Assembly (NCBI RefSeq): GCF_001998865.1
Contig: NZ_CP019607.1
Location: 2,170,001 to 2,234,000, forward strand
Source of the DNA: Tessaracoccus flavescens
GTDB lineage: Bacteria > Actinomycetota > Actinomycetes > Propionibacteriales > Propionibacteriaceae
DNA length: 64,000 nucleotides
Direction: 5' to 3'
Every line of letters begins with the position of its first letter. Position 1 is the first letter of the stretch. Under the pieces are notes generated by a model. The model did not search any database. It saw nothing but the letters and a program-made list of their open reading frames with translations, and was not told where the DNA came from. Below, piece after piece: positions 10,161 through 19,020 of this stretch. The translations under genes were made by a program, and so were the position numbers.

Positions 10161-10886
10161 GTGCCCACATTCGTGATCGTGCTCATCATCCTGCTCGTCG
10201 TCATCCTCGCGGTGGTCGGCTGGGCAGTGAGCGCCTACAACGGCTTCGTGCGCAGCCGCAACGTCATTCAGGAGTCCTGGCGTCAGATCGACGTCGAGCT
10301 GAACCGACGCTACGAACTGATCCCGAACCTGGTCGAGACGGTCCGCGGCTACGCGGCCCACGAGCGCAACACGCTCGAACAGATCACCGCGCTGCGCAAC
10401 CAGGCCCGCGCCCTCGCCGGCCAGAGCGGCGGCCAGCCGACCGAACAGCGCTCCGCGATCGAGGCCGAGCTGTCCCAGGCGGTCAGCAACCTGCTGGTCA
10501 CCGTCGAGGCCTACCCCGAGCTGAAGTCGAACACCAACTTCGTGGAGCTGCAGCGCGAGCTGACCAGCACGGAGGACCGGATCGCCGCGGCCCGCCGCTT
10601 CTACAACGCCAACGTGCGCGACTACAACACAAAGGTCGAGTCGGTGCCGAGCAACATGATCGCCAACTTCGCCAAGTTCGAGAAGGCGACCTACTTCGAG
10701 CTGAACGACCCGATCGCCCGCCAGGCGCCCGACGTGAACTTCGGCGAGATCTCCCAGCGTCCGGGTGGGCAGCCGGAGGGCGCGCCCCAGATCTCCCCGC
10801 AGGACGCGCAGAACCCCGTCCAGCCGCCGCAGACCCAGCAGGCACCCCAGGCGCAGCAGGCTGAGCGCCCGCCGTTCCAGGGCTGA
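10161..10886 (+). CDS. LemA family membrane protein
   Basis: The 241-aa protein has one N-terminal transmembrane segment (residues ~3-23) and the LemA helical domain: AYNGFVRSRNVIQESWRQID, ELIPNLVETVRGYAAHE and a repeated ARRFYNANVRDYN segment. A C-terminal tail of ~45 residues rich in Gln, Pro and Ala is disordered. The function of LemA proteins is unsettled. The GTG start has a good AAGGAG site 7 bases upstream and a TACCGT -10 candidate at 10132. Confidence 0.9.
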   Translation: MPTFVIVLIILLVVILAVVGWAVSAYNGFVRSRNVIQESWRQIDVELNRRYELIPNLVETVRGYAAHERNTLEQITALRNQARALAGQSGGQPTEQRSAIEAELSQAVSNLLVTVEAYPELKSNTNFVELQRELTSTEDRIAAARRFYNANVRDYNTKVESVPSNMIANFAKFEKATYFELNDPIARQAPDVNFGEISQRPGGQPEGAPQISPQDAQNPVQPPQTQQAPQAQQAERPPFQG

Positions 10887-10900
10887 GCCGACTTCTCCGT

Positions 10901-10930
10901 CGCCCCCGTCTCCGCAAGGAGGCGGGGGCG
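10901..10930 (+). terminator. Hairpin after lemA
   Basis: A 13-bp GC-rich stem with one G-T pair (10901-10913 with 10918-10930) around a GCAA loop starts 14 bases after the lemA stop. There is no T run, so it is a weak intrinsic terminator. Nothing else is recognisable between 10931 and 11076. Confidence 0.6.
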
Positions 10931-11076
10931 TCGTCACGCTCAGGGAGAACAGGAAATCGCGCAGACCGGCCGAACCCGGCGCCTCGATTTGGCAGGCTGG
11001 AGGCTCCGACAAGCGTCGCCTCCCGTTGGCGGCCACCCCCCTCAGCGAATCAAGGGGAGTCCGACTCCACTTGTAG

Positions 11077-11105
11077 TTGAAGGATAAACCAGAAGTCGCT
11101 AATGT
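11077..11105 (+). promoter_or_regulatory. Candidate sigma-70-type promoter of the YceI gene
   Basis: TTGAAG (11077-11082) and TAATGT (11100-11105) are separated by exactly 17 bases and lie about 33 bases before the YceI start. The surroundings are AT-richer than the genome average. Confidence 0.55.
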
Positions 11106-11137
11106 TGGTTGCACCGACAAGAAAAAGGACTTGAAAC

Positions 11138-11692
11138 ATGAAACTCAACGAGCTCAAGGGCACCTACGTCCTCGACCCCACCCACACCACCCTCTCCTTC
11201 ATCGCCCGCCACGCGATGGTGACCAAGGTCCGCGGTTCCTTCGAGGAGTTCGAGGGCAAGGCCGTCGTCGACGGGGCCAACCCCGAGGCCACCAAGCTCG
11301 AGGTCAAGATCAAGACCGCCTCGGTGAACACCCGCAACGCCGACCGCGACGCCCACCTCCGCTCGGCCGACTTCTTCGACGTCGAGCGGTTCCCCTACAT
11401 GACGTTCGTGGGCACCTCCACCGTCATCGAGGGCGACGTCGTCAAGGTGACCGGTGACCTCACCATCAGGGACGTCACCAACTCCGTCACCTTCCCGCTC
11501 GAGTACGCCGGCTCCGCAAAGGACCCCTTCGGCAACACCCGCGTCGGCTTCGAGGGCTCTGCCCAGGTCCTCCGCTCCGACTTCGGCCTGACCTGGAACG
11601 CCGCCCTCGAGACCGGTGGCTTCCTCGTCTCCGACAAGGTCACCCTCGAGGTCGAGATCTCGGCCATCCAGCAGGTCGAGGCCGTCGCCTGA
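11138..11692 (+). CDS. YceI family protein
   Basis: The 184-aa protein has the lipocalin-like YceI domain from end to end: GTYVLDPTHTTLSFIARHAMVTKVRGSF, ADFFDVERFPYMTFV, GDLTIRDVTNSVTFPL and FGLTWNAALETGGFLVSDKV. It has no signal peptide, unlike many proteobacterial members. YceI proteins bind isoprenoid or other lipophilic ligands; the physiological role is unclear. AAAGGA precedes the ATG, and it is followed by a strong terminator. Confidence 0.9.
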   Translation: MKLNELKGTYVLDPTHTTLSFIARHAMVTKVRGSFEEFEGKAVVDGANPEATKLEVKIKTASVNTRNADRDAHLRSADFFDVERFPYMTFVGTSTVIEGDVVKVTGDLTIRDVTNSVTFPLEYAGSAKDPFGNTRVGFEGSAQVLRSDFGLTWNAALETGGFLVSDKVTLEVEISAIQQVEAVA

Positions 11693-11774
11693 TCTGACTC
11701 GTCGAGCGGGTCCCACGCCCTGCGTCGGTTGATCCACCACTCGCTCCCGAGCCGGCCCTCGCGGGCCGCAGTAA

Positions 11775-11800
11775 GCCCCGACCATCTGGTCGGGGCTTCA
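11775..11800 (+). terminator. Intrinsic terminator after the YceI gene
   Basis: A perfect 10-bp stem (11775-11784 with 11787-11796) with a 2-base loop is followed by a pyrimidine-rich TTCACCCTTT. Confidence 0.75.
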
Positions 11801-11886
11801 CCCTTTCCATGCCGACCTCGTCTCGGTTGCGCCGCGCGGGCGCAGGCGGATTGCGTCACGTGCCCGACCTGCGGCACGCTCGTGCC

Positions 11887-12510
11887 GTGACCGACGAACC
11901 CCAGGACCCGACCGCGCCGACGGTCGGCGTCGGCCCCCACCCCCTTCCCTGGCCCGACGACGAGCGACTCGACCCCGAACTGCTGCGCGACGGCGACCGC
12001 CGCAACGTCGTCGACCGGTACCGCTACTGGCGACTCGACGCCATCGTCGCCGCCCTCGACCGCAGCCGCAGCCGACTGCACGTCGCCATCCAGAACTGGG
12101 AACACGACTTCAACATCGGCTCCATGGTGCGCACCGCCAATGCCTTCAACGTCGCCGCCGTGCACATCGTCGGCCGCCGCCGCTGGAACCGCCGCGGAGC
12201 GATGGTCACCGACCGCTACCTCCACGTCCACCACCACGAGGACGAGGCCGCCCTCCTCGCGCACCTGGCCGAGGCAGGCGTCACGCCGGTCGGCGTCGAC
12301 AACCTCCCCGGCTCCGTCCCGCTCGAGACGACCGAACTGCCGGCAGACTGCTGCCTGATCTTCGGCTCCGAGGGGCCAGGCCTCACCGACGCGATGGTCG
12401 CAGGCTGCGAGCGACTCGTCGCCATCACCCAGACCGGATCCACCCGCTCCATGAACGCAGGCGCCGCCGCCGCGATCGCCATGTACCACTGGAGCCTGCA
12501 GCACCGCTGA
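11887..12510 (+). CDS. TrmH/SpoU family RNA 2'-O-methyltransferase
   Basis: The protein is 207 residues from GTG 11887. It is a knotted SPOUT methyltransferase with the three family motifs: motif 1 HDFNIGSMVRTANAFNV, motif 2 LIFGSEGPGLT and motif 3 SMNAGAAAAIAMYHW, which bind SAM. It methylates tRNA or rRNA ribose; the exact target cannot be predicted. An upstream in-frame start (11809) would add 26 residues rich in Arg without homology, so the later GTG was preferred. Confidence 0.85.
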   Translation: MTDEPQDPTAPTVGVGPHPLPWPDDERLDPELLRDGDRRNVVDRYRYWRLDAIVAALDRSRSRLHVAIQNWEHDFNIGSMVRTANAFNVAAVHIVGRRRWNRRGAMVTDRYLHVHHHEDEAALLAHLAEAGVTPVGVDNLPGSVPLETTELPADCCLIFGSEGPGLTDAMVAGCERLVAITQTGSTRSMNAGAAAAIAMYHWSLQHR

Positions 12511-12592
12511 GCCGGCTGCGGGACACGGGCCGAGGGCCGGAGCCAACGCTCGATCCGGCGACGGAACCGGGCCTGCCGCTAGAGTGACGCGC

Positions 12593-13135
12593 ATGCAGCA
12601 GCCATCGCGATTCGTCGCGGGTCTCACGCCCCTTCCCACGGCCGCCCGCGTGACAAGACAGCGCGGAGCCCTGCGCATGCGCATCATCACCTCGATCATC
12701 TCGCTGGTGATCCTCGTCGTGTTCATCCTCATCTTCGGCAAGACCTGGAACACCGGCTGGACCATCACCATCGTCGTGCTCTGGGTGCTCTCGACCGCCT
12801 TCTGGTTCCTCGTCACCGTCGACGCCCTCCGGCGGGCCAAGCGCGACCTCGGACTCATCCCCGAGGGCGACGCGTTCTACCTCGACCCCGAAGGCATCGA
12901 GTTCGTCTTCCCCAAGCCCGTCCGCGTGCGCTGGTCAGAGGTCACCGGATTCAAGCTCACCGGGCGCAACTTCGGCGCAGGCCCCGCCCTCACCGTCGAC
13001 GCCGACGGGCAGGAGGTCGCGCGGATCCCCGTCAGCTTCCTCGATGCCACCCCCGCCGTGATCGATTCCGCCGCCCAGGCCTACTCCCTCGGCCGGGTCC
13101 GCCTCGACACCGGAGCCCTCGACAGGATCCTGTGA
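12593..13135 (+). CDS. Two-TM membrane protein with PH-like C-terminal domain, unknown function
   Basis: The 180-aa protein was not recognised as a named family. Residues ~30-75 form two transmembrane segments (RIITSIISLVILVVFIL and a second one ending FWFLVTVDAL). They are followed by a soluble domain whose strands (AFYLDPEGIEFVFP, VRVRWSEVTGFKL) look like a pleckstrin-homology-type sheet found in actinobacterial membrane proteins. ATG 12593 is preferred because a TAGAGT box (12580-12585) ends 8 bases before it. An internal ATG at 12677 is the alternative start. Confidence 0.65.
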   Translation: MQQPSRFVAGLTPLPTAARVTRQRGALRMRIITSIISLVILVVFILIFGKTWNTGWTITIVVLWVLSTAFWFLVTVDALRRAKRDLGLIPEGDAFYLDPEGIEFVFPKPVRVRWSEVTGFKLTGRNFGAGPALTVDADGQEVARIPVSFLDATPAVIDSAAQAYSLGRVRLDTGALDRIL

Positions 13136-13237
13136 CACCCACGGGGTCACCGTCTTCCACAGCGGGCCCCGCTCTCGCCTGCCACTGGCAACGCGATAGG
13201 CTAGGGTCGAAACGACTCATCGAGAAAAGAGGCTTCC

Positions 13238-14263
<1,026 letters not shown>

Positions 14264-14283
14264 GCATCTGACTGACTCGATGT

Positions 14284-14310
14284 CGGCCGGTCCCTTCGGG
14301 GGCCGGCCTT
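14284..14310 (+). terminator. Hairpin after fba
   Basis: GCCGGTCCC and GGG-GG-CCGGC form a GC-rich stem with a bulge around TTC, followed by CTTCGTCGTTTCTT. The right arm and following bases recur at about 31,848 next to the right island border. Confidence 0.55.
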
Positions 14311-14415
14311 CGTCGTTTCTTGGGCCGTCTGGGGGTTCCGGTCAACGGGTCGTTCCTGTCGTTTCGTCGCCGGGTCCTGTGCCGGTTCTCGACACCGTGG
14401 CTGGGTCTTTTTGCG

Positions 14416-14518
14416 GGCCAGCCTCGGTCAGCTGCCCGTGCGGCGTTGTCGTCGGGTCTGCTTGTCGGGTGCTGGTCGTGTTCGGTGCGGGTGGTTGAGG
14501 CCGCCCGGTCAGCTGCCC
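14416..14518 (+). repeat. 103-bp direct repeat, left border of metal island
   Basis: This block is repeated in the same orientation and with the same length at 31908-32010, with two mismatches by eye. A weaker similarity extends to the fba terminator on the left. Within the block, CGGTCAGCTGCCC occurs twice. The block ends exactly where the first IS3 copy begins. No gene is seen between 14264 and 14518. Confidence 0.8.
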
Positions 14519-14572
14519 ATGAAGAACTGGGCTGGCGCGGTGTTTTCGGACAGCGGAGTTGATTGGTTTCTC

Positions 14573-15466
14573 TTACGCTGCCAGTGCTGGCTGTTGGTAA
14601 CTGTAGTGGACCTCGTTGGGCCTGTGGTAGCCGAGGGCGGAGTGCCGGCGGCGGCTGTTGTAGAAACCCTCGATGTAGGCGATGACATCACGCGTGGCAC
14701 GTTCTTTCGTCGCGTAGACGGTGCGGTGGACCCGCTCGTTCTTCAACGCGGAGAAGAACGATTCGGCCATCGCGTTATCCCAGCAAACGCCCGTGCGTCC
14801 CATCGAGGAGGGCATGCCCAGCCCTGCCACCAGTGCCCGGTAGCCGGCCGAGGTGTAGACGCTGCCGCGGTCGCAGTGGAAGATCGCGTCAGGCTCGATC
14901 ACTGCCGTCGCGGCCGCGTTACGCAGCGCGGTCTCGACGAGTCCGGTGCGCATGTGATCAGCGATCGACCAGCCGACGACCTTCTTCGAGTAACAGTCGA
15001 TCACAGTGGCCAGGTAGATGAAACCCTGCCAGGTATGGATGTAGGTGATGTCGCCGACGAACTTCACCCCGGGCCGCTCGGCAGTGAAGTCCCGTTTCAC
15101 CAAGTCAGGCGTGCATGCCGCAGCTTCCGCGTCTGCTTGGGTTGTGACCCGGAACGGGCGCGGCTGGCAGGGCACGAGGTGTTCCTGCCGCATGATCTGG
15201 CGCACCAGCTCCGGTGAACACTCCACGCCCTCAGCCGCAAGGTCTGCGTGGATGCGTCGATAGCCGTAGGTGCCGTCAGAGGCCGTGAAGAAGTGCCGGA
15301 CCCGTGCAGCCAGTGCTTCCCGGCGCGCGGCAGTGGCTGACTGCGGGCGCTTGAGCCAGTCGTAGAACCCCGAAGTTGACACCGCCAACCACAGACACAT
15401 CTTCCACACCGGGCTCGTCTCGGTCGGGTCGTTTCGGAGGGAATCGATGTACTCGTACTTGCCCAC
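14573..15466 (-). CDS. IS3-family transposase OrfB (integrase core), copy 1
   Basis: The 297-aa protein has an N-terminal HTH_21-like part (CLWLAVSTSGFYDWLKRP, GTYGYRRIHADLA) and a DDE integrase core: KFVGDITYIHTW (first D), ATVIDCYSKKVVGWSIADH (second D) and SMGRTGVCWDNAMAESFFSALKNE (E). The catalytic triad is intact. The GTG start overlaps the orfA stop. The normal product is probably an OrfAB fusion made by -1 slippage. Confidence 0.92.
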   Translation of the reverse strand: MGKYEYIDSLRNDPTETSPVWKMCLWLAVSTSGFYDWLKRPQSATAARREALAARVRHFFTASDGTYGYRRIHADLAAEGVECSPELVRQIMRQEHLVPCQPRPFRVTTQADAEAAACTPDLVKRDFTAERPGVKFVGDITYIHTWQGFIYLATVIDCYSKKVVGWSIADHMRTGLVETALRNAAATAVIEPDAIFHCDRGSVYTSAGYRALVAGLGMPSSMGRTGVCWDNAMAESFFSALKNERVHRTVYATKERATRDVIAYIEGFYNSRRRHSALGYHRPNEVHYSYQQPALAA

Positions 15467-15756
15467 TACCGCGGTTCCCTCGCGAAGTAGGCCGCGGCTT
15501 TTTTTAGGAACGCCGTCTCCGCACGGAGCTCCTGATTCTCCCGCTCGAGCTCCTTCAACCGAGCACGCTCGGTGACCGTCAGCTCCGTCTCGGTGCCCCC
15601 GTGCGCGTCGCGGTACTTGATCAGCCAGTTACGCAGCGTCTCCGGGCCGACACCGTAGGCCTCAGCGACCTCCCGGATCGGTTTCGAGGTCGAGATCACC
15701 TCCTGACACAGCTCGTCCTTGAACTCTTGGCTGAATCGCCGTCGTGATGCAGTCAT
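15466..15756 (-). CDS. IS3-family transposase OrfA (HTH), copy 1
   Basis: The 96-aa protein has an HTH_Tnp_1 domain (RRFSQEFKDELCQEVIS, AEAYGVGPETLRNWLIKY) and a C-terminal leucine-rich coiled coil (ARLKELERENQELRAETAFLKK). It is identical in sequence to the copy at 31358-31648. The slippery A7G stretch encodes LKKA just before the end. Confidence 0.92.
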   Translation of the reverse strand: MTASRRRFSQEFKDELCQEVISTSKPIREVAEAYGVGPETLRNWLIKYRDAHGGTETELTVTERARLKELERENQELRAETAFLKKAAAYFAREPR

Positions 15757-15822
15757 CCTGCCGATCTCTCTTTCAGTAGCGCCCTCAGCATAAGAGGGCC
15801 CACCGTCCGAAATCCCTAGGCC

Positions 15823-16026
15823 CCCCAGATCGGCGTGGCCGTGCCGTCCGAGTCACTTGTAACGGGTGCGCTGACTGGACAAGTGCAGTGTGCGGGTCCA
15901 GTTGCCGTGGCGCCGTGGTACCAGGTGGGTGGATGCCGTGGGGAGCGGCCCGTCTGGTCACTTGTACCCCCTTGCCTTGGCGTTCGCTGGGTTTCTGTGG
16001 GTCGGGCACTCCGCGCCGGCCAAGTT
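15823..16026. other. Non-coding stretch
   Basis: No open frame, hairpin or repeat of note was seen between the first IS3 copy and the small His/Met-rich gene. Confidence 0.5.
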
Positions 16027-16281
16027 TCAGTGGCGGTGCCCGGCGCCGGGGCGGCCGTGCATGAGCAGCATCATGCCTGCGCAGAGGAGGCCGCCGATCA
16101 GCGCGCCTGCGCCGCCTCCGCTGAACAGCGACCACAGGCCGAACCCGATCAACGGTAGGCACATCAGGAGCATGTGCCACATGTGGCCACCGTGGCCCTG
16201 GTGCTGTTGGGCGGGTCCGGTGGCCGCGGGTGGGGTGTCGGGGCCGGTGTCGGTGGGGCGGTGTTGGCTGTGGAGGCGCAT
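16027..16281 (-). CDS. Small His/Met-rich membrane protein (DUF2933-like)
   Basis: The 84-aa protein has a His/Gly-rich head (QHQGHGGHMWHML), two short hydrophobic stretches (LLMCLPLIGFGLWSLF and a Gly-rich GALIGGLLCAGMMLLM) and a His-containing tail. The composition and size resemble DUF2933-type proteins common in copper islands. A GAGAGG ribosome site precedes the ATG. A TTGATC-N5-TTGACC site lies about 71 bases upstream (16352-16368). Metal binding at the membrane is inferred from the residues only. Confidence 0.6.
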   Translation of the reverse strand: MRLHSQHRPTDTGPDTPPAATGPAQQHQGHGGHMWHMLLMCLPLIGFGLWSLFSGGGAGALIGGLLCAGMMLLMHGRPGAGHRH

Positions 16282-16351
16282 GAGCCGGGTTCCTCTCGTT
16301 CGGGTGCTGCTTCCACTGTGCGGGGTCCGGATTCAGATCCGATCCGCGGCC

Positions 16352-16368
16352 GGTCAACCTCTGATCAA
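16352..16368 (-). promoter_or_regulatory. Candidate response-regulator site A
   Basis: The minus strand reads TTGATC-AGAGG-TTGACC, two half-sites 11 bases apart. It lies upstream of the 84-aa gene. It is one of seven such sites in the island. Confidence 0.5.
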
Positions 16369-16375
16369 GAACGGT

Positions 16376-16471
16376 TCAGCTGCGGACGAGGCGGGCGATG
16401 GCTGTGGAGGCCTCGGCGACCTTGGCGTCGCGGTAGGCGGGGTCTGGGGAGTGGATGGCCTGGGTGAGGCA
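16376..16471 (-). pseudogene. csoR: csoR 3' fragment, cut off by IS21
   Basis: The minus strand reads in frame LTQAIHSPDPAYRDAKVAEASTAIARLVRS then stop (16376-16378), which is the C-terminal helix of a CsoR/RcnR regulator. It continues exactly from the 5' fragment at 18801-18992 when the IS21 element and one copy of the CTGC target duplication are removed. Confidence 0.85.
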
Positions 16472-16535
16472 GTGACGGTGCTCAGCGATTTTCCCCAGAG
16501 TTGCTCGTCGAAGTTCCTCAGGTCGCGGGGTTAGG

Positions 16536-17342
16536 TTAGCGCAGGTTGGTGCCGGTTGTGGCGCGGCGTAGTTCGTCGGCTGCGGCGTGGTGGTTGCGGA
16601 GTCGGTAGGAGGGGCCGTCGAGGGTGATGACGACGGAGCGGTGGAGGAGCCGGTCGAGCATGGCGGCGGCGACGGTGGTGTCGCCGAGGATCTCGCCCCA
16701 GGCTCCGACCGGCCGGTTCGTGGTGATCACGATCGAGGTCTTCAGGTAGCGCTGGTTGATGACCTGGAACAAGGCTGAGGCGGCCTCGCCGGGCAGCGGG
16801 AGGTAGCCAAGCTCGTCGATGATGAGCAGGGTCGGACCGGCGAAGAAACGCATCATGGTGGACCACTTGCCTTCGATCGCGGCGCGGTGGCAGCGGGCGG
16901 CGAGGTCGGCGGCGGAGGTGAAGTAGACGCGGTAGCCGGCGGTGACGGCGGCGTGCCCGAGGCCGGTGGCGATGTGGGTCTTCCCGACGCCGGGTGAGCC
17001 GATGAGGAGGATGTTGGTGGCGGTGTCGAGGTAGCGGCAGGTGCCGAGTTCGGTGAGCAGGTTTCGGTCGATGCCGGAGGCGTGGTCGAGGTCGAAGTCG
17101 TCGAGGGTGGCGCCGGTGGGGAGGTTCGCGAAACGGAACCGGCCGGCGAGGCGTCGGGCTTCGGTGGCGGTGACCTCGATGCGCAGTAGGTGCTCGAGGG
17201 TGTGGGTGAGGCTCCAGCCCTCGGTTTGGGCTTGGTCGAGCACCTTCGGGAGGGCGTCGGCGGCGTCGGCGAGTTTCAGGTCGGTGAGGTGGTTGCGCAG
17301 CTGTTGGTAGACGCTGGCGGCGGTGTTCGTGGTGGTGGTCAT
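16536..17342 (-). CDS. istB: IS21-family helper ATPase IstB
   Basis: The 268-aa AAA+ ATPase has Walker A LIGSPGVGKTHIATGLGHAA and Walker B LLIIDELGYLPL, followed by GEAASALFQVINQRY and the sensor-like SIVITTNRP. IstB loads the transposase on target DNA. The ATG overlaps the istA TGA (ATGA). An upstream in-frame extension encodes only shadow sequence. Confidence 0.95.
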   Translation of the reverse strand: MTTTTNTAASVYQQLRNHLTDLKLADAADALPKVLDQAQTEGWSLTHTLEHLLRIEVTATEARRLAGRFRFANLPTGATLDDFDLDHASGIDRNLLTELGTCRYLDTATNILLIGSPGVGKTHIATGLGHAAVTAGYRVYFTSAADLAARCHRAAIEGKWSTMMRFFAGPTLLIIDELGYLPLPGEAASALFQVINQRYLKTSIVITTNRPVGAWGEILGDTTVAAAMLDRLLHRSVVITLDGPSYRLRNHHAAADELRRATTGTNLR

Positions 17343-18667
17343 GGGAGGGTGTTCCTGTTCTTCGCGGCCTGCTCGTAGGCGGCCAGGCTGATCACGGTCG
17401 AGAGCGGTTCCGCGGCGCCGGTGAGCACGGCGGCGGCGCGCAGGGCGGTGGCGCCGGGTGGGATGCGTTCCTTGCGGCGGTGGGAGCGTCCCGGCGGTGC
17501 CGAGGCGAGGGCGATCGTTTCGAGGGCGGTGACGTGTCCGGTGTCGCGGATCGTGACCCCCAGGCCCGGTTCGGCGACTCGGTGTCGGGCGAGGACCGCG
17601 CCGGAGAGGGTGGCGATGTCGATGGTGTCGCTGCCGTGGCGGTGATGGACGACGACCTTCCCGGCAGCGAGTTCGGGTGGGACGGAATACCGGTTGCCGC
17701 GCCAGTCGATCAGCGCCTGCCGGGTGGCGGTGCGTTCCTCGGTGAGGATCACCGGGAACACCGTCGGTGGCAACGCTCGGAGCCGTTCGGCGGCGAACAT
17801 CGCCTTCGCGGTGCTCCACCCGGACACGTCTTCCCGGCGTCGCTGGTCTTGTCGGCGGGCGAACGCCTCGACACCGGCCTGGGCCTGCTCGAGGGTGAGT
17901 TCGTCGGGCAGAGTCCGCCACCAGCGTTGCGCGGCGGTGTGGTTATTCTTCTCGACCACGCCCTTGCGGTTGCCGGAGCGGGGCCGGCAGGCGACCACCT
18001 GGACGCCGTGGTGCTTCGCGAACCCGGCGAACATCGCCGTCAGATCCCCCGTGACCGGGTCCAGCACGGTGCGCATCCGATCGAAGCGCCACACGCGAGT
18101 GAGCCCACCCAGCAGACGCAGCAAGGTGCTCATCGCGGCCAACAGGTGCGGCAGATCCATCGACGGGGCGAGCACCGCCCGCCAAACCCCCGAGTGGGCC
18201 AGCGAGCCGACCAGCAGGAACGCCTTCTTCGTCGGGAACCCCCAGTGCGTGGGCGCATCGGGCAGCTCGAGCCAGTCGAACTGGGTCTCCTCACCCGGCG
18301 GATGCTCGATGACCGCGTTCGGACGCTTCGTGACGTGCGCGCAGGCGGCGCAGGCCGGCCGCAGCCCGCGGTCACGGATCTGTCGGGTCAACGTCGGATA
18401 CGACCCCGCGTAGCCCAGCGGGCGCAGCTCGTCGAGCAACGTCGCCGCCCACAAATGCGGGTCCTCCGATAGGCGCGCGCTCACGTAGTCGACGAACGCC
18501 TCGAACGAGTCCGGCACGGCGCGTTGCCGCCGCCCCGGGACCCGGTCCCCGTTCAAGTACGCGCGGATCGTCTTGCGGTCATGGTTGGTGCGGCGGGCGA
18601 TCTCGCTGATCGTCATCCCCTGCCGTTTCAGAGCGTGGATATACACGCTGCTCCTTTCTGAGAGCAT
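17339..18667 (-). CDS. istA: IS21-family transposase IstA
   Basis: The 442-aa transposase has an N-terminal HTH (GMTISEIARRTNHDRKTIRAYL), a DDE core beginning GEETQFDWLELPDA, then WRFDRMRTVL and GNRKGVVEKNNH holding the final Glu. A C-terminal Mu-like beta-barrel follows (NRYSVPPELAAGKVVVHHR). It is full length with no frame break, so the element may be active. Confidence 0.94.
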   Translation of the reverse strand: MLSERSSVYIHALKRQGMTISEIARRTNHDRKTIRAYLNGDRVPGRRQRAVPDSFEAFVDYVSARLSEDPHLWAATLLDELRPLGYAGSYPTLTRQIRDRGLRPACAACAHVTKRPNAVIEHPPGEETQFDWLELPDAPTHWGFPTKKAFLLVGSLAHSGVWRAVLAPSMDLPHLLAAMSTLLRLLGGLTRVWRFDRMRTVLDPVTGDLTAMFAGFAKHHGVQVVACRPRSGNRKGVVEKNNHTAAQRWWRTLPDELTLEQAQAGVEAFARRQDQRRREDVSGWSTAKAMFAAERLRALPPTVFPVILTEERTATRQALIDWRGNRYSVPPELAAGKVVVHHRHGSDTIDIATLSGAVLARHRVAEPGLGVTIRDTGHVTALETIALASAPPGRSHRRKERIPPGATALRAAAVLTGAAEPLSTVISLAAYEQAAKNRNTLP

Positions 18668-18800
18668 AAGAACAAGGGCCTTCCTCGAGGTGGTGTGTGG
18701 TCAGAGACCACCAGTCTCGGGGAGGGCCCGCCTCATGCGGCGGAGCGACCCAGGGTGAGGAATTTCGATGAGCAGAACTGGGGAATTTCAGTGAGCGCCG

Positions 18801-18992
18801 TCAGCAGTGCTGGAGGTGGTTGTCGACCAGGTCCAGGGCGACTGAGCGCAGCGAGCCGGTGACTGCTGAGGTCTGCGTGAGGATCTCGATGCAGTTGGCG
18901 TCCTGATAGACCATGCGGGCGATGCCGCGGATATGGCCTTCGATCACGGCGAGTTGGCCGATGAGTTCCGGACGCTGTGGGTTGCCGGTCAT
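18801..18992 (-). pseudogene. csoR: csoR 5' fragment (copper-sensing repressor), truncated by IS21
   Basis: Sixty-three residues of a CsoR-family repressor remain. The helix bundle starts RPELIGQLAVIEGHIRGIARMV, and the three Cu(I) ligands are Cys34, His59 and Cys63, with the spacing of M. tuberculosis CsoR (36/61/65). The IS21 end supplies TGA directly after Cys63, so the last helix (now at 16376-16471) is missing. The gene follows copA by 28 bases and would have been its repressor. A truncated protein with all ligands might still be made, but folding is doubtful. Confidence 0.88.
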
Positions 18993-19020
18993 GTGTCCTG
19001 GACCTGGTCTGGTTCGGCGG

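Larger units (their letters stand above)
14519..15822 (-). mobile_element. IS3-family insertion sequence, copy 1
   Basis: A 1,304-bp segment is matched base for base (about 97% by eye) by 30411-31714, which fixes the limits. It holds overlapping orfA and orfB on the minus strand. Imperfect inverted ends are visible as TTTCGGACAGCGG near 14543 and its counterpart TTTCGGACGGTGG near 15810 on the other strand. The exact tips and a target duplication could not be assigned. orfA contains a run of seven A followed by G (15499-15505 as T7 on the plus strand), the classic site for -1 frameshifting to an OrfAB transposase. Confidence 0.85.
16472..18803 (-). mobile_element. IS21-family insertion sequence inside csoR
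   Basis: The element carries istA and istB on the minus strand. Its ends are inverted: TGACGGTGCTCA at 16472 and the complement of TGAGCGCCGTCA at 18792-18803. Similarity continues inward for about 50 bp (GGGGAA, TGAGGAA-TTCGA-GAGCA), as in the multiple terminal repeats of IS21. GCAG directly flanks both sides (CTGC on the csoR strand), a 4-bp target duplication. About 2.33 kb in total. Confidence 0.9.

Noticed and set aside
14416..14518. The 103-bp direct repeat as a tyrosine-recombinase att site
   Set aside because: No tyrosine integrase is in the island, the repeat does not overlap a tRNA, and the IS3 copies offer a simpler explanation.
14411..15217. Open frames antisense to the IS3 orfB
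   Set aside because: They recur in both IS copies only because the transposase is duplicated; there are no recognisable domains.
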